Source: Diphasiastrum complanatum (Eukaryota; Streptophyta; Lycopodiopsida; Lycopodiales; Lycopodiaceae). Taken from it: a stretch of 64,000 nt of DNA. Positions 23,161-35,700 of the stretch are shown one piece after another (positions within the stretch are counted from its first letter, which is position 1; each line of letters opens with the position of its first letter). The notes below the pieces were generated by a model that did no database searches, was not told the origin of the DNA, and was given only the letters and a program-made list of their open reading frames with translations. Made by a program: the position numbers and the translations under genes. The stretch covers positions 39,249,515-39,313,514 of the forward strand of contig CM055110.1 of NCBI GenBank assembly GCA_029204225.1, written 5' to 3'.

Positions 23161-23429
23161 GAAATTGGTTATTACACTCGTATTCTTTCTCAATTAAACT
23201 CAATAAGAAAGAAGGAAAAAGAGTCCTTAGGCATGACATGCAAGAGTCTAAACTGACATGCATGGTCAATGAAATGGTTTCCTATGACATGCAAATGGTA
23301 CTAGACAACCATTCATACACATGCATATCAAATTCATGAACATACCATGGAATAGATGTCATTCATGCTAAGGCAACAAAAAGAAACAATGCTAAGGCAG
23401 TTGCTAATTTTTTGTAATTATAATTACCA

Positions 23430-24110
23430 GATATGGATGCCCACTGGAATTGGTAAGTGACAGGGGAACTCATTCATCAATCAAACCAATGCTGAATCGC
23501 TAAAATTTATGTCGAAGGACTACTCCTTATATTCCAAAAGCTAATGGGTTAACAGAAAGAGCTAATGGTATACTATGTAAAATTCTAAATAATATTGCAG
23601 ACCATTCTACATATTGGGATACTAAGTTACCATCTGTGCTCTAGGCATATAGAAATACTGAGAAGATAAAAAAAAAAAAATCCCATTCTATTTGGTTTAT
23701 GGGATGTATCCAATACTACCTATTGAATTCGATGTTCCTACTTATCGATTCAGGAATCTGAGAGAGATGAAGTTTAATCAAATGATTAATGACAGGTTGC
23801 ATAATATATCTCGATTAGAGGAAGACCGATATTGTGTTCTACAAGAAACCTCTCAGGTTCAAGCTAAGAGAAAAGCAAAATATGATACTAATTTGAAAAA
23901 AATCTCTCTAAAAGGTAGAGATCTTGCCTTACTATACTATACGATAGTCGTCATATGAAGTTTTCAGGGAAGCTGCATACAAGGTGGATGGGACCATATA
24001 AAGTAATGGAAGTATTTGACAATGGCTCTATTCAATTGGCAGACCTGCAAAATCGACTATAGGATACTCGGGTAAATGGAACCTGAAAGAAAAAATATAA
24101 TGAAGCTTCA
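23430..24110 (+). pseudogene. Gypsy-2 integrase fragment
   Basis: Stop-broken translation gives LVSDRGTHSS, IPKANGLTERANG, YGMYPILPIEFD and, in a shifted frame, FSGKLHTRWMGPYKV. These are the DDE core, the C-terminal domain and the GPY-like end of a Gypsy integrase. Confidence 0.85.
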
Positions 24111-24462
24111 GAAAACTAAATCTTTTGATTTTATTTTTATTTTTTATTTTTATGTATTAATTATGTCGTTGCAGTTTTTAGAAAATAAACCTCTTGGTTT
24201 TGCGTATTATACTTTATTTGTAAGGAATCTAATTAGAGTCAGCTCTGATTATGCAAAGTTGTTTGCATAAGATAAGCAGAAGCATTCGAACTATGTGCAA
24301 ATTGAAAAAACATTTTAACTTTGAACGATGGACCAGTTAATCATCTACTTCACTACATAAGACCTTTTTCACTAAGTAACAACTAGAATTTCGATTCTTG
24401 TGGAGAACGATATCTCTTATACTGCACAATATCTAGAAAATCGAGTTCAGTGAGTTACGACG

Positions 24463-25660
24463 TGAACATTTATGCAAGAATCAAAACAATCTACTTTCCA
24501 AGCACAAGCTAAAAAGATCACAATTTTGACAAAAAAATTTATCTTAATAATGAGTAAGTATAAAATGCTTTGGACTGAACCTAAATGACTCTTAGGAGGT
24601 CTCTCATACACATGAAAACAACCTAAATCGGCTCCAAAAAGATTGATCCTTCTACCTCTCCAATGCTTGAATGCTACTCTTCGAGATTGTCTCCAAAACT
24701 TGCTTTGAATCAAATGTCAGGAAGCAAACAAAACTTGCTAACTTGATCTTGTAGATAAGAAATGACTTGAACTTGGTTTTAGAAGCCTAAACAGCTTTGG
24801 ATCAGATCCTACAAGAACTTAATTTGATCAATGATGGAGATACAAATCATAGATAATCATAAAGAAACAATCAATGCTTGAATTGGTCCAAAAATCTGTG
24901 ATGCTCATGAATCAAATTTCAAGAATCTAGCTCATTTCATGACATAGCTCTGATACCATGTTGAAAATGCAGCTAAAAGACTCCAATAAACTTGTGAAAT
25001 GATGGAGGAAGCACCTTGAATATATCCAATTGAGATCCAATAGCAAAAACACCATCCAATTTAGTGCTTCTAGCTTTTCCTTGGCTTTAACTCCACTATA
25101 GGCTCCAATTCTTGCAATTCCCTTCACACGTGTGTGTGTGTGTACGGACTGCCACAGATAGAGAATAGTACCTTAACTTCCTAATCAATCTTACAAATGC
25201 AAAGAACCAAATGCAAATAGCAAATATCAAGCATAGAAATCACCAACAACATTGATAGAAAGAAAACCAAAATTTTACTCATAAATTCATGGAGAAACCA
25301 TCACATATTTATACATAAGTAGCTCGAATCTGAACATTTTAGGGCTTCTTTGAACCCATCATAACCCAACTCTAACATCCAACCTAATAGGTCATTGGAT
25401 CCACCCTAATTAGAGGTCAAGATCTCGAGATCCAAACACAATGTAAAACTTGTTATTTTTGGCTCCTACTTTTTCTCTAACCTATCTATGAACATTTTGG
25501 CCATATTTCAAGGGTGCCATCAAAAAGTAGGATGTGTAATGAACTTCTTGAAAAGCATCCTATGCTATTTGGCACGTGTGACATGGCACAACATGGCCAA
25601 ATTGCCAATTACAAGTCATATGACCAAAATTGGTCCAAACTAGCTTGTGAAATTTTAACA
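24463..25660 (-). mobile_element. Copia-2 5' end: LTR (24959-25660), primer site and leader
   Basis: On the minus strand an LTR of about 702 bp (TGTTAAAATT...ATTTTCAACA) is followed by TGGTATCAGAGC (24947-24958) and about 480 bp of leader. The leader then abuts the Gypsy-2 3' LTR, where the element is cut off. No gag is left. The LTR contains a short (GT)n run at about 25130. Confidence 0.83.
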
Positions 25661-26769
25661 GTACGCACCCGCCGACCTTCCATGATTATCTCCACTTGCT
25701 TACAAGATGCCACGAAGAGAAAAGTTTGAAATTCTCTGATTCCTCGATATATCCCTCAATATAATCCTTCATACTTCACAACTATTCCAAGGAACATTCC
25801 GACGCTCTAAGTACTTCACCACCCAAAAAAAAATTTGCTGGATGTTTTATGCTAAAACTCTTCAAGGAGGTAAAGACAAATGCTCTGAAACTATCATAAT
25901 GCCGGTACGAAGAAGTTCTACCCCAATGAGTTTGATTCTGCCAGAAATGCAGTGTTTCTTGCTTTTACTTCCTTGCCACTCACCTGAAGCCCAACAGCCT
26001 AAAATGCTGGATGCCAATCTCCTCCCTTGAATATAGTCGAATTGGTCAAGTCAGCTTGCATATGTAGAATGGTTTCACTTATATTAGTAAGTTTCTCTAA
26101 ATAGACAGAATGAGCAGTGACTCAGGACAAAAAGTAGTAACATTTAACATAAGCATGAGTTTGCATAAATACTTTAAGTGCCAAAAGGCTAGAGACTACA
26201 TGCAAATACTCCAAAATGATAAGCAATGATGAAATTGACATAATTGGCGACTTTAATTAACATATTATAAGAACCATAAAATCTCTTACAAGAAACTTCA
26301 AAAATGGCAATACCCACTCGGACCAGCTCTGCTTCCTCGTTCAAGTGGGTTACTCCATTTTCATTTAAACACTACATCTTGGCTTCCAGGTTCTATTTAA
26401 ACAATATGTAAACGAAAGCTTCTCAAGAATAGATCTAGTGCAACCAATTGTGATTCTAACCAGAATCGCCTTCTAGTAGTAGTAGCTTCTACACCATGGA
26501 TCCTTAGGGATTCAAAAGGAACAGTGTAGATACATGAGATCTTGTGATTGGTGTATCATTGACTTGGTGAATTTCTCTGTACTACCAACAACTAGCAGAG
26601 GACATACCATATATCCTCTCATAGATCTGTTAATATTCTGAGGGTGGCTTGTAACTAATTCTTCAACTCTTGGACCAAGGACCCTTGGACCAGTTTCAAC
26701 GTTTGAAATGCGTCCCAGCTTGAATCTATATTCCCTCCAAAAAACTTCAAATGCGTGTTTCCAAAGCTT
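25661..26769. other. No gene; probable 3' flank of the kinase gene
   Basis: The right part should hold the 3' UTR of the minus-strand kinase. I see no coding signature or repeat. Short frames at 25842 and 26655 are not supported. Confidence 0.45.
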
Positions 26770-29700
26770 CTATTCATTTGGTTCCAGAATTCCCACATCA
26801 TTTTGTCCTTGTTGCATTGCTTTATGGTCCGATGTGTTCTTTTCTCCAACAGGAGATGATAAACGCCTGCTATGTTCCAACCCTTGAGCTGCTTTTCTTG
26901 CTGCACGCTGGAGTTGCCGATCATGGTTATCTAGCAGCTCTTCTATGTCTACATGACTGGAATAACCTTGGCGAAGTAGGGGTCCTGAATGATACATTCT
27001 CTCTGTTTCAACCTCATGGTCCTGAAAAAATCAATCTTGTTAACATACCTAAAAAAATTCTCTTCTGAGGCACAAACTCAATACAAACACTATGTACTGA
27101 ATGCAGCCAACATAGTCAAATACACACAAAAAATTCAGGTGAAAGCAAGACTGAACAACTTATATACTTAATTGAATACCATGATGGTGTCATCAAATGA
27201 TGCTGCAATATCACGATCTTGAAGTCCATTTATGAACTCTGGCCCATGAGAAGAATCTGAATCTTTTGCCAAATGCACAACTGCCTCGGGATTAGAGGTT
27301 GCATCCACTTGTTGGAAATTTGTTTGCTCTTGCTTTGCAGAACTGTCTAAGTTATTCTGCTGTTTTGATGTTTCCAAGTGCTCATGAGCATTGCCATGAA
27401 TTTGGTTTCTTTTGTAAGAAGTGAGCTCGTTATTTCCATCCTGTTCCCGCTGACGTGCCTCAACTCTGTCCCGACGATAGTTCCCAGTACCTTGATGTCT
27501 AGCTGCAACTGAACTTGAAAAATTTGGTAAATTGACTGAAGCTTCTTGTTGTCCGTGACTATTTTGGGCTGAAGAAGACATAGTTATGGACTTGCTGGTC
27601 CGAGCTGGGGGTCGCGGTGGGGCCATTCGTAGATCTTCTTCCTTCAGCTTTTTGCCCCAACCAGATCCTGCGAGACCTTGATTCAGTAGCATCTGAGGAC
27701 CAGATCGTGATGATGCAGGAACAGCGACAGGACGAGCCGGTGGAACTGGAGATATACCCCGGACTTCATTGGATCCCTTACCAGGTTTAGGAGGCTCGAT
27801 TGGAAACCCAACTGCAGTATCTTCAGTGACTGGTGCAAATTTCTCACTCTTACTCTTAGAAGAGTGCGCATGTATACGGCGCTTCTGTGACAGTGACAAG
27901 ACTGATATTTGAGAGGCAAAACCGCAAATCAATTTTAAAATTCAAATCATACGCTAAAGCTTAAAGTCCCCGGCGAATACCTTCAACTAACTAACTTCCA
28001 CAAACTCAGGGTTCCTGAAAAAAAAGTTCCTCTATGCTAGGATTAACTGAGCAAAAGATACCTGTAAGGATATTGGCAGTTCTGCATTGGCATCTGGGGC
28101 AGGTACAGCCTTGCTACGGTCTCTTGCACCTTGCCGCCTGCCAACTTCTGAGTTAAGACCACGGCCACCAGCAGCTCTTTGCCTGCAACAGAAGATCTTA
28201 TAAACAGAGGTCTTTACCATGAGCGACACAAGAGACAAAGTAATATGAATATAGTTTTTGTGAGATGTTTCCATTAGTATGCAGCCACATGTCCTTCCCT
28301 TGAAATGCATGCAAGTAAATCCTACTGTCAAATTTGTCCAGAATACATTTGAGTCTTTGACATTCAAAGAATAAGGCTAATAGATAATCATTATTGGCTG
28401 AGGTAAGACTCGACTTCAATGATATGTTAAGCCCTGAATTTATCCATAAAGCACGTTTCTATGAATGCTGATAATTCTGGGCAACCAACACAGAGAAGTG
28501 GCATACATATGCAGAGTACGCATTTAACAATGGAAAGGACATACAAACTATCACAAAGAAGAATCGACTTTGAACCTAGTGCACTGTTATGACTCAAATA
28601 TCTCTTCAGAGCCTTGAAGTACCTTCTAGCTTCTTCATCGCGGAGTTTTGCATCAAACTCCTTGCTGGGAGGATATTGTGGAAGACTTGCCGGGTCACAT
28701 GCATAAGGCTTCGTGGTAAAAAACTGCCATAAAAAACAAATGCCAATTATAGTTTGTAAATCATTGTAACGTTGATACAAAACAACAATGTCACCAAAAT
28801 TCAGTGTATTTTTGAATCCTCTTACCTGGTAGAATATGGCAGTAGTTTAAGGAGGACCTCACTGAAGCTTTTATTGGGTAAATAATTACAACTTTTTTGA
28901 GAGGTAATTGTGGAAGGTCACCACATTTGGTCCTTCCCTGGTTTGAGAAATCACTCCCTCGAGCTACCACCCTCTAGTCCAGGTGTCTCAAACTAAAAAA
29001 GGACCTTGGGCAGAACCTTCCCCTACAAAAAACCTTCAAACCCTCCTCACTCCATGCATGGTCTAAATATCTTAGCACATAATCTGACCAGAAAAAGTGA
29101 CTTGGGGATGTTGCTAAACGGTTCTTATAACCTGAACATAGGCTAAAACTACTCATAGCTAGAGATTAACTACAAATCACAGCCACGATTTCATGTGCTA
29201 TAATTTTAGTAGAAAGAAACAAAATCAAGCATAACAAGTGACATATTGATTTCAATAGAGGTCTAAAAACCACAGTAGGTCTGAAAAAGTTTGAAATCCA
29301 AAGCTCATGTCAGAAATACGGACTTGTCCAGCATATGATTCTCAGACTAGTCGCTACATAAACATGGTACTTTAAGTTAAGACTACATGATCACTTCAGA
29401 AGTTAAGAATCATACATCAAATGAGCCCCAATAGAAGTCTAGAGAGGTGATAATCCTTTGAAAGGATAAAGATATCATGAAGATCCATATATTCTTTGCT
29501 AAATGGTACGCATGCATCTACAAAACAGCCTGTCATAAAGACGAGGGTTGGTCTAGCAGCCAAGGCCAAAATAACCACGATGTTGGAGGATGTCTGGAAA
29601 TTGTCATTAACCTCAACACTTTACAGCAAGACAAAAGTGTTGCTGAAAGAGCACATTTGTGTTTTAACAAAGATATACCTCGAGGGGTTCTAAAATCAAT

Positions 29701-32700
29701 CTAGTAAAGACTAGCTGATTTGAATCAAAAAGATTTTACTTGATTCTAATCAACTTCTAAATATTCAAATCAAGCTATTTTTGTTTTGAAGTTGCTATGT
29801 CTTCTTGGGAAAACACCAAGTTTTAGGGGATCTAATTTGGTATGTCAAATAATGCTAAAACCTAGATGTTACTAGTAATACAATATACTAAATGTCTGAA
29901 ATCTACAGGATTAGAAATTAAGATGTTAAATCCTGTTAAAAACCTCAAATGTTACTGGAAAAATGGTAAGCTAGAAGTCTAAAATTTAGATAGAGACACA
30001 TTGTACAGAATCCAAATTCACTGTGCCACCCAAGTGTATTTTCAGCAGCCTTATTCACCGTGCCAACCAAATGTATTTTTAGCAACCCTATTCACCAAGC
30101 CACCCAAATGTATTTTCGGCAGCTCTACTCACCATGCCACCCAAGCGTATTTTCAGCAACCCTATTCACCGTGCACCCAAATGTATCTTCAACAACCCTA
30201 TCAGTTATGGACTCGGCTCATTACATTCGCCGCGTCCATTTACATTTACTTTACTTTATGCATAAGCAGGCCTTGGGCCCTTTTTTATTCATTAGTGACA
30301 CTTAGACTATATGGGTGGCCTTTGGCCTTATTATTCATTATTAGGCCATTTGGACATATTACTGAAGAGTGGGGGCCTTCTTGGAGGGCGCACTATTTTC
30401 CCTCCCAGTTGGGCCCTAGCCACCGGAAGCTTCCTTTTAGGGCTTCCTCTTGGCTATAAGTAGGGAAACTGTGTCATTTGTTATTCAGCTGCTGATATTG
30501 ATCTCTCTCTTTAGTCTCCTTAATCTCTCTCTTTCCTGCTTTCTAAGGTTAAGTCTTGCTTATGTGCTGCTTTCTTAGCTTAAGTCTTGCTTATGTGATG
30601 CTTTCATGGCTTAGCTTTAGATCAACTGTGGCTTTATTCGTAACTTGGTATCAGAGCACTTTCTTGATTGCTAAATTTTAGATCTGATTTTCTGCTTGGG
30701 TGCCCATTTTCCTTGCTGATTTTTCTCTCTTTGCTGAGGGCTTTCGTCTCTTTGCTTCAGCAACATTCAGCACAGTTTGGAGGAGGACCAGCTCCCATCA
30801 TTTTCCTTGGCGGAGCTTTAGCAGATAGTTAGCGGAAGTACTTCCGCTAAATTTGGCGGCCGGAAAAAAAAAAATTTGGGCAGACTATTTCCGGCGCCCA
30901 AGTTTCAACCCTCCATCACCCATTTCCAGCTTGTTTGCAAGCTCTCCAACGCCCAATTCCCTCGTCTCTTTCGTCCGTTCCTCCTTCCATTTTCAGCCCT
31001 CTTTTCACTTTTGTTGGCAGGCTGTCCAGCCGCTTCATACCTGTCACTTCGTCCGTTTTTGTCTCCGTTTGCAGCCATTTTTCACACCTTGTTTGCAGGC
31101 TGTCCATCGCCCATCCTCAACCAAATTTCACGAAATTCCGACTCCGTTTGATATTCCAATTTGTCACTTGCCTCCTGGCTGTCCAGCGCATTTTCACAGC
31201 CTTCATTTTCACTTTTTTCATTTGCTGATTGTTGTCCTTTCTTAGTTGTGATAATAGTGGTTTTAATAGACTAATTTGGGGCGACGACAAGAGTCCGCTC
31301 TCTCAAGTTTTCGTCTATTCCTTCCATTATCATTAATGGCACATTCACCTTTATGACCGGCTTTGCTACTATGCAGTCACAGATTGATTCTTTACAGCCT
31401 CATGGTCCTGGTAAAGCTCCTGTTTTTCCTTCATTTGGGACTCCCCCTCCATTTGGATTTCCATCTTCCTCTGCTAGTCAGCCTGGTGGTGGACCGTTCA
31501 TTCCACCTAACCCATCTCCTGGTTTCTTTTCACGTCCCCCACTTCCTGAGCCACACTTTGCTCGAGACTTTCGTGATAGGGTACAGCTTGCTACCTATTC
31601 TGGTTCCTCTGACGGGAACTTATTAGAGAATTGGTTTGCTAAGCTTGACACATATTTTCAGATCTACCCTAAGGCTGATCCTCAGAAGATCCAGTTGGCT
31701 GCTTTACATTAAGATGGACGCGCCGCCACGTGGTGGCGAGTTTATAGAGCTGATACTGATCGGGAAGGGCTCCATTTATGGCATACTTTTCGTCGTGACC
31801 TCCGTCATGCTATGATTGACCCTCAGTGGCTCGACCGCCAACGTGATACATTCCGTAGTCTCACTCAGACCAGTGATCTTGCTTCTTAGATCAGTTTATG
31901 GAGCTTTCTTATCTTTTCACAGATCTACAGCCCACTGAGCTTATTTCTCGTTACATTGATGGGCTTTGTGGTGCTTTATGTTATGATGTTTCTTCCTTCC
32001 GTCCTCCCACACTTGTTGAGGTGATGTCTCTTGCCAGTACTTTACAGCATAAGTACTCTGACACTCTTCCTTCTCGCTTCTCCCGACCCCATCCTTCTGC
32101 TTCATCTTTTCCCGCTGCGTCCACCCCTACACCTGCCCCTTCTGTTCCAGCTCTCTCCATTGTCCCTTCGTCTCCTCGTCCTCCGACTCCTCGACCTGCT
32201 TTTGTCCGACGTTACACGTCTGCAGAGTTCGCTGACCTTCAGCAGCAGCGTCTTTGCTTTCGTTGTAAGAGTCCTGACCATTTTGCCCGTGATTGTCGTC
32301 AGCCTCTCCCTACTACTACTGTTGTTTTTTACCATGAGGGCACTACTCCAGATGATTCCGATATCTACATTCATATTTCTGATGAGCCTGACCTATCCTT
32401 TGAGCCTTCCACTAATTTACTTCCTGCTACTTGCCATGCTCAGCTTGCCTATGCTACTTGGATAGGGCGTCTTGGTCCTCGCTCCATTCGGATACGTGTA
32501 CGTATTACAGGTCGTGAGTATATTGCTTTAGTTGATACTGGCAGCACTTATTCTTTTATTAGCAGTTATATCACTCGTCGGATACGTGCTTCACCTGTTC
32601 CTGCTTCACAGCCTCTCACAGTTGAGGTTGCCAGTTCCCATTCTTTTCCTAGTTCTCAAATGTTTCAGCGTTTACCATACCGCATTGGCGATTTTTCTGG

Positions 32701-35700
32701 ACAGGCAGATCTGTACATTATTCCTATGGAGCGTTATGATCTTATCCTTGGTGCTGATTGGTTTGCATCTCTTAGAGCCGTTACACTGGACTTGACACAG
32801 CAAACATTGACATTTGTACTTGATGCAGTTACACACTCACTTGTTGGCATTGATTCTCAGGGAGACTTCCAGTTGGTTACCGGGAAGCAGTTTATGCGTA
32901 GCCTGCCAAAGGCTAACGATGCAGCTCTTCTTTCCATTCAGAGTACATCAGTTGTTGCTTCACTTTCACCATCCGTGGGTCCTCTTCTTGCGACTGATTC
33001 CTTTTTACCTCTTGATATTTGGCATTCCTGGTTATTACGTATTGCTTGGATTTCATTTGGACCTATTGCTTACACTATTGCTTGGCATTCCTGGTTATTA
33101 CATAAAGCTTGGTTTTCATTTGGACCTGTTGATTGGTGCTGGTTTTTCCATATTACTGATAGCCTATGGTGCGGATATCTCTATGATTATGCATGTGGCT
33201 CTCTATCTGTTCCTTGGATTGTTGCTCATTGTCAGGCTTGGCATATCCTGTTGGCTTGGGTTATTGCCTCCGTTCCAGCTACTGTTTGTCTGGGTGATCT
33301 TCAGGTTCCCTGTCATTTCAGGTTGCTCCATATCGCTTGGTCTCCGATGCTGAGTTGCCACTTTGTTCTGGTGTTCCGAGACCATCAGGGTACCTTGAGA
33401 GAATTCCTTCTCCTCTCTTGGATAGTTTTTGGGGATGTTGCCGCCATATACTTCAGTGTTGCTCATATGTGCTTTGATACTCATTCCCAGCTACACGTGG
33501 ATATTGCTCCGATGCTTGCTACTGATGTTGCGGATCCCGTTCCTCGTTCCAGTGCATTTCTTCTATTCCTCACTTGTGCGCCTGGTGTGTACTTTGGGAT
33601 TACACTTGCGGCCAGTTCCGATGGGTCATCCGATTCTCCATCCGTTTTTGGTGTATCCTATGATGGATTGTTCTACCTTCTCGGGCTTTTTGAATACCTT
33701 GGTGCTCGAGAGCTTATTACCCGGGCCAGTTCTCATTTACAGCATGTTCAGCAGCGTTATCAGACCTCAGTTGATCACCACCGCCGCCATGTTGAGTTTC
33801 AGCTTGGAGATATGGTTTATCTACGCCTACGGTTTGCACGTCATCATTTTGTCCAGGGCCATGCTTCTACTAAGAAACTTGCACCATGTTATTATGTGCC
33901 TTATCGCATTTTGGAGGTTCTTAGTCCAGTTACATATCGCTTACAGCTTCCTGCTTCCACACGCGCCTGTGATGTATTCCATGTCAGTTTATTACATGCT
34001 GCTATTGAGGATGACGCTCCTTGTGATGCTGAGTTTCCTACTGCTCCAGAGTTATTTCCATTTTTACCTGCTGCTATATTACAGGTTCGTCTATACCATT
34101 GTCGACGCTGCCGGCAGATTCAGTTTTTGGTCCAGTGGGATGGTCGTCCTATTGAGGAGGCCACATGGGAGCTTATTGATGTCTCTTATCATACACCATC
34201 ACTTGCGGATTAGGCTCGTGCTCTTGCTGCACTTGTTGATTCCTCTACATCAGATGTTGCTCTAGCTGTTGATGCACCAGGGCTTGCTGCTACTTGATCC
34301 AGTTTCTTTTCGGCAGTTGGGTCTTTTTCTTTTGTGTCAGGGAGAGTTATGAACTCAGCTCATTACATTCGCCGCGTCCATTTACATTTATTCATTATTA
34401 GGCCATTTGGACATATTACTGGAGAGTGGGGGCCTTCTTGGAGGGCGCACTATTTTCCCTCCCAGTTGGGCCCTAGCCACCGGAAGCTTCCTTTTAGGGC
34501 TTCCTCTTGGCTATAAGTAAGGAAACTGTGTCATTTGTTATTCAGCTGATGATATTGATCTCTCTCTTTAGTCTCCTTAATCTCTCTCTTTCCTGCTTTC
34601 TAGGGTTAAGTCTTGCTTATGTGCTGCTTTCATAGCTTAAGTCTTCCTTATGTGATGCTTTCATAGCTTAGCTTTAGATCAGTTGTGGCTTTATTCATAA
34701 CTCTATCACTGTGCCATGCATTTGTATTTGGGAGCTAGAAATTTTCCCCAGAAAAAAGAAATGGTTTTTCGAGCAAAACCTGAATAATTACGGTAAAATC
34801 TTGTAAATGAGTGTGTAAGATAGATAAATTCAATAACTGCACTTCATTATACTGTTGCGGTCACATGACACCAATAATCAACAGCTCATAGTGATCTTTC
34901 GCCTCTTAGATATTTACATTTGCAGGTACATTGAATCCTAGAAACTTTAATTTCCGAGTCTATGACAACTAAAAAGGCAAAGTTATGCATGACATGCACA
35001 ACAATCGCTTGAACTGTTTCCACCTCTCCCACACAAACTATCCATCTGCCTGATGCTCCATAAAGGCTCCACCCACCACTCTGCATGACCTGTTAACGCT
35101 CCACCTTTAGCCTCACTCCCTTCCAGAACAGCCACATCCTAGTAACTGGCCAGCTGGTCTCCTCACTGCCTCCCCCAAGTCTTGACTCACTTCCTATGTT
35201 TCCCTCTGGACATATTAAGGTCCTTCCTTTCTGGTCTGCTCTCCCATACCAGGTTCTTGACAACCTGCCAAACTGAACCTTTTATGACTGCACGTGTTTT
35301 GGACCTCACTAATTTTCAAGCTCAACCTAATTTTCACTAAAGGCATACTTATGATTATTTTACACAAAATCATGTGTCAGTAGATAAAGTGACATGATTT
35401 GTACATCCTAATTTTCAGCAGAAAGGTTAGAAACAGGTCTTCGGTCTTTAATTTTCAATGCACTAATGTGATTAATGGCCCATGATGGGTTAGAATCATT
35501 CTGTCCTAAACTGGGATAATAGGTTGTGACAGCCAAACTAATTCATACTCTTTGAAGAAATATATGTATCTACTATAAATATGTGGATGTTAAGTAGAGA
35601 CCAACTTGCACTGGAACGACATTCCACTGCCAGATCATTCCAGAGCGCGGAACATCCTTATAAAAAAATTAGATTAATTTAAATAAATTTTAAAAAACCT

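Larger units (their letters stand above)
21359..24462 (+). mobile_element. Gypsy-2, tRNA-Asp-primed, internally scrambled
   Basis: The direct repeats at about 21359-21643 and 24219-24462 are diverged LTRs; the left copy has an extra segment of about 36 bp. The left LTR is followed by a TTGGCGCCGCTGCCGAGGA primer site (21654-21673), matching the tRNA-Asp-type primer of Tat/Athila-like Gypsy elements. The internal pieces are out of order: a reverse transcriptase thumb piece, then Gag, then integrase. Many stops are present. The LTR outer limits are approximate. Confidence 0.83.
30203..34702 (+). mobile_element. Gypsy-3, non-autonomous chromovirus derivative in kinase intron 4
   Basis: The LTRs are 30203-30645 (443 bp) and 34345-34702 (358 bp; shortened by a deletion of about 85 bp between TTATTCATTA-like repeats). 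A perfect 5-bp target duplication CTATC flanks it at 30198-30202 and 34703-34707. The primer site TGGTATCAGAGC abuts the 5' LTR. The element lies antisense to the kinase gene. Its LTRs start AGTTA and end TAACT instead of TG...CA. The body keeps Gag, protease, integrase C-terminus and a chromodomain-like end, but no reverse transcriptase, RNase H or integrase core. Confidence 0.93.

Noticed and set aside
30017-30202. Regularly spaced repeats suggesting a CRISPR-like array
   Set aside because: The units are head-to-tail and diverged, without unique spacers, in a plant intron. It is a minisatellite.
33000-33680. Hydrophobic segment of Gypsy-3 considered as an envelope-like gene
   Set aside because: It lies within the fused frame between protease and integrase tail, not after pol. 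It has no separate start or signal peptide and sits in T/C-rich DNA where other frames are open too.
32814-34265. Leucine-rich alternative frames overlapping Gypsy-3
   Set aside because: They are shadows of the gag-integrase frame in other phases. The zinc knuckle, protease and chromodomain signatures occur only in the 31898-34213 frame.
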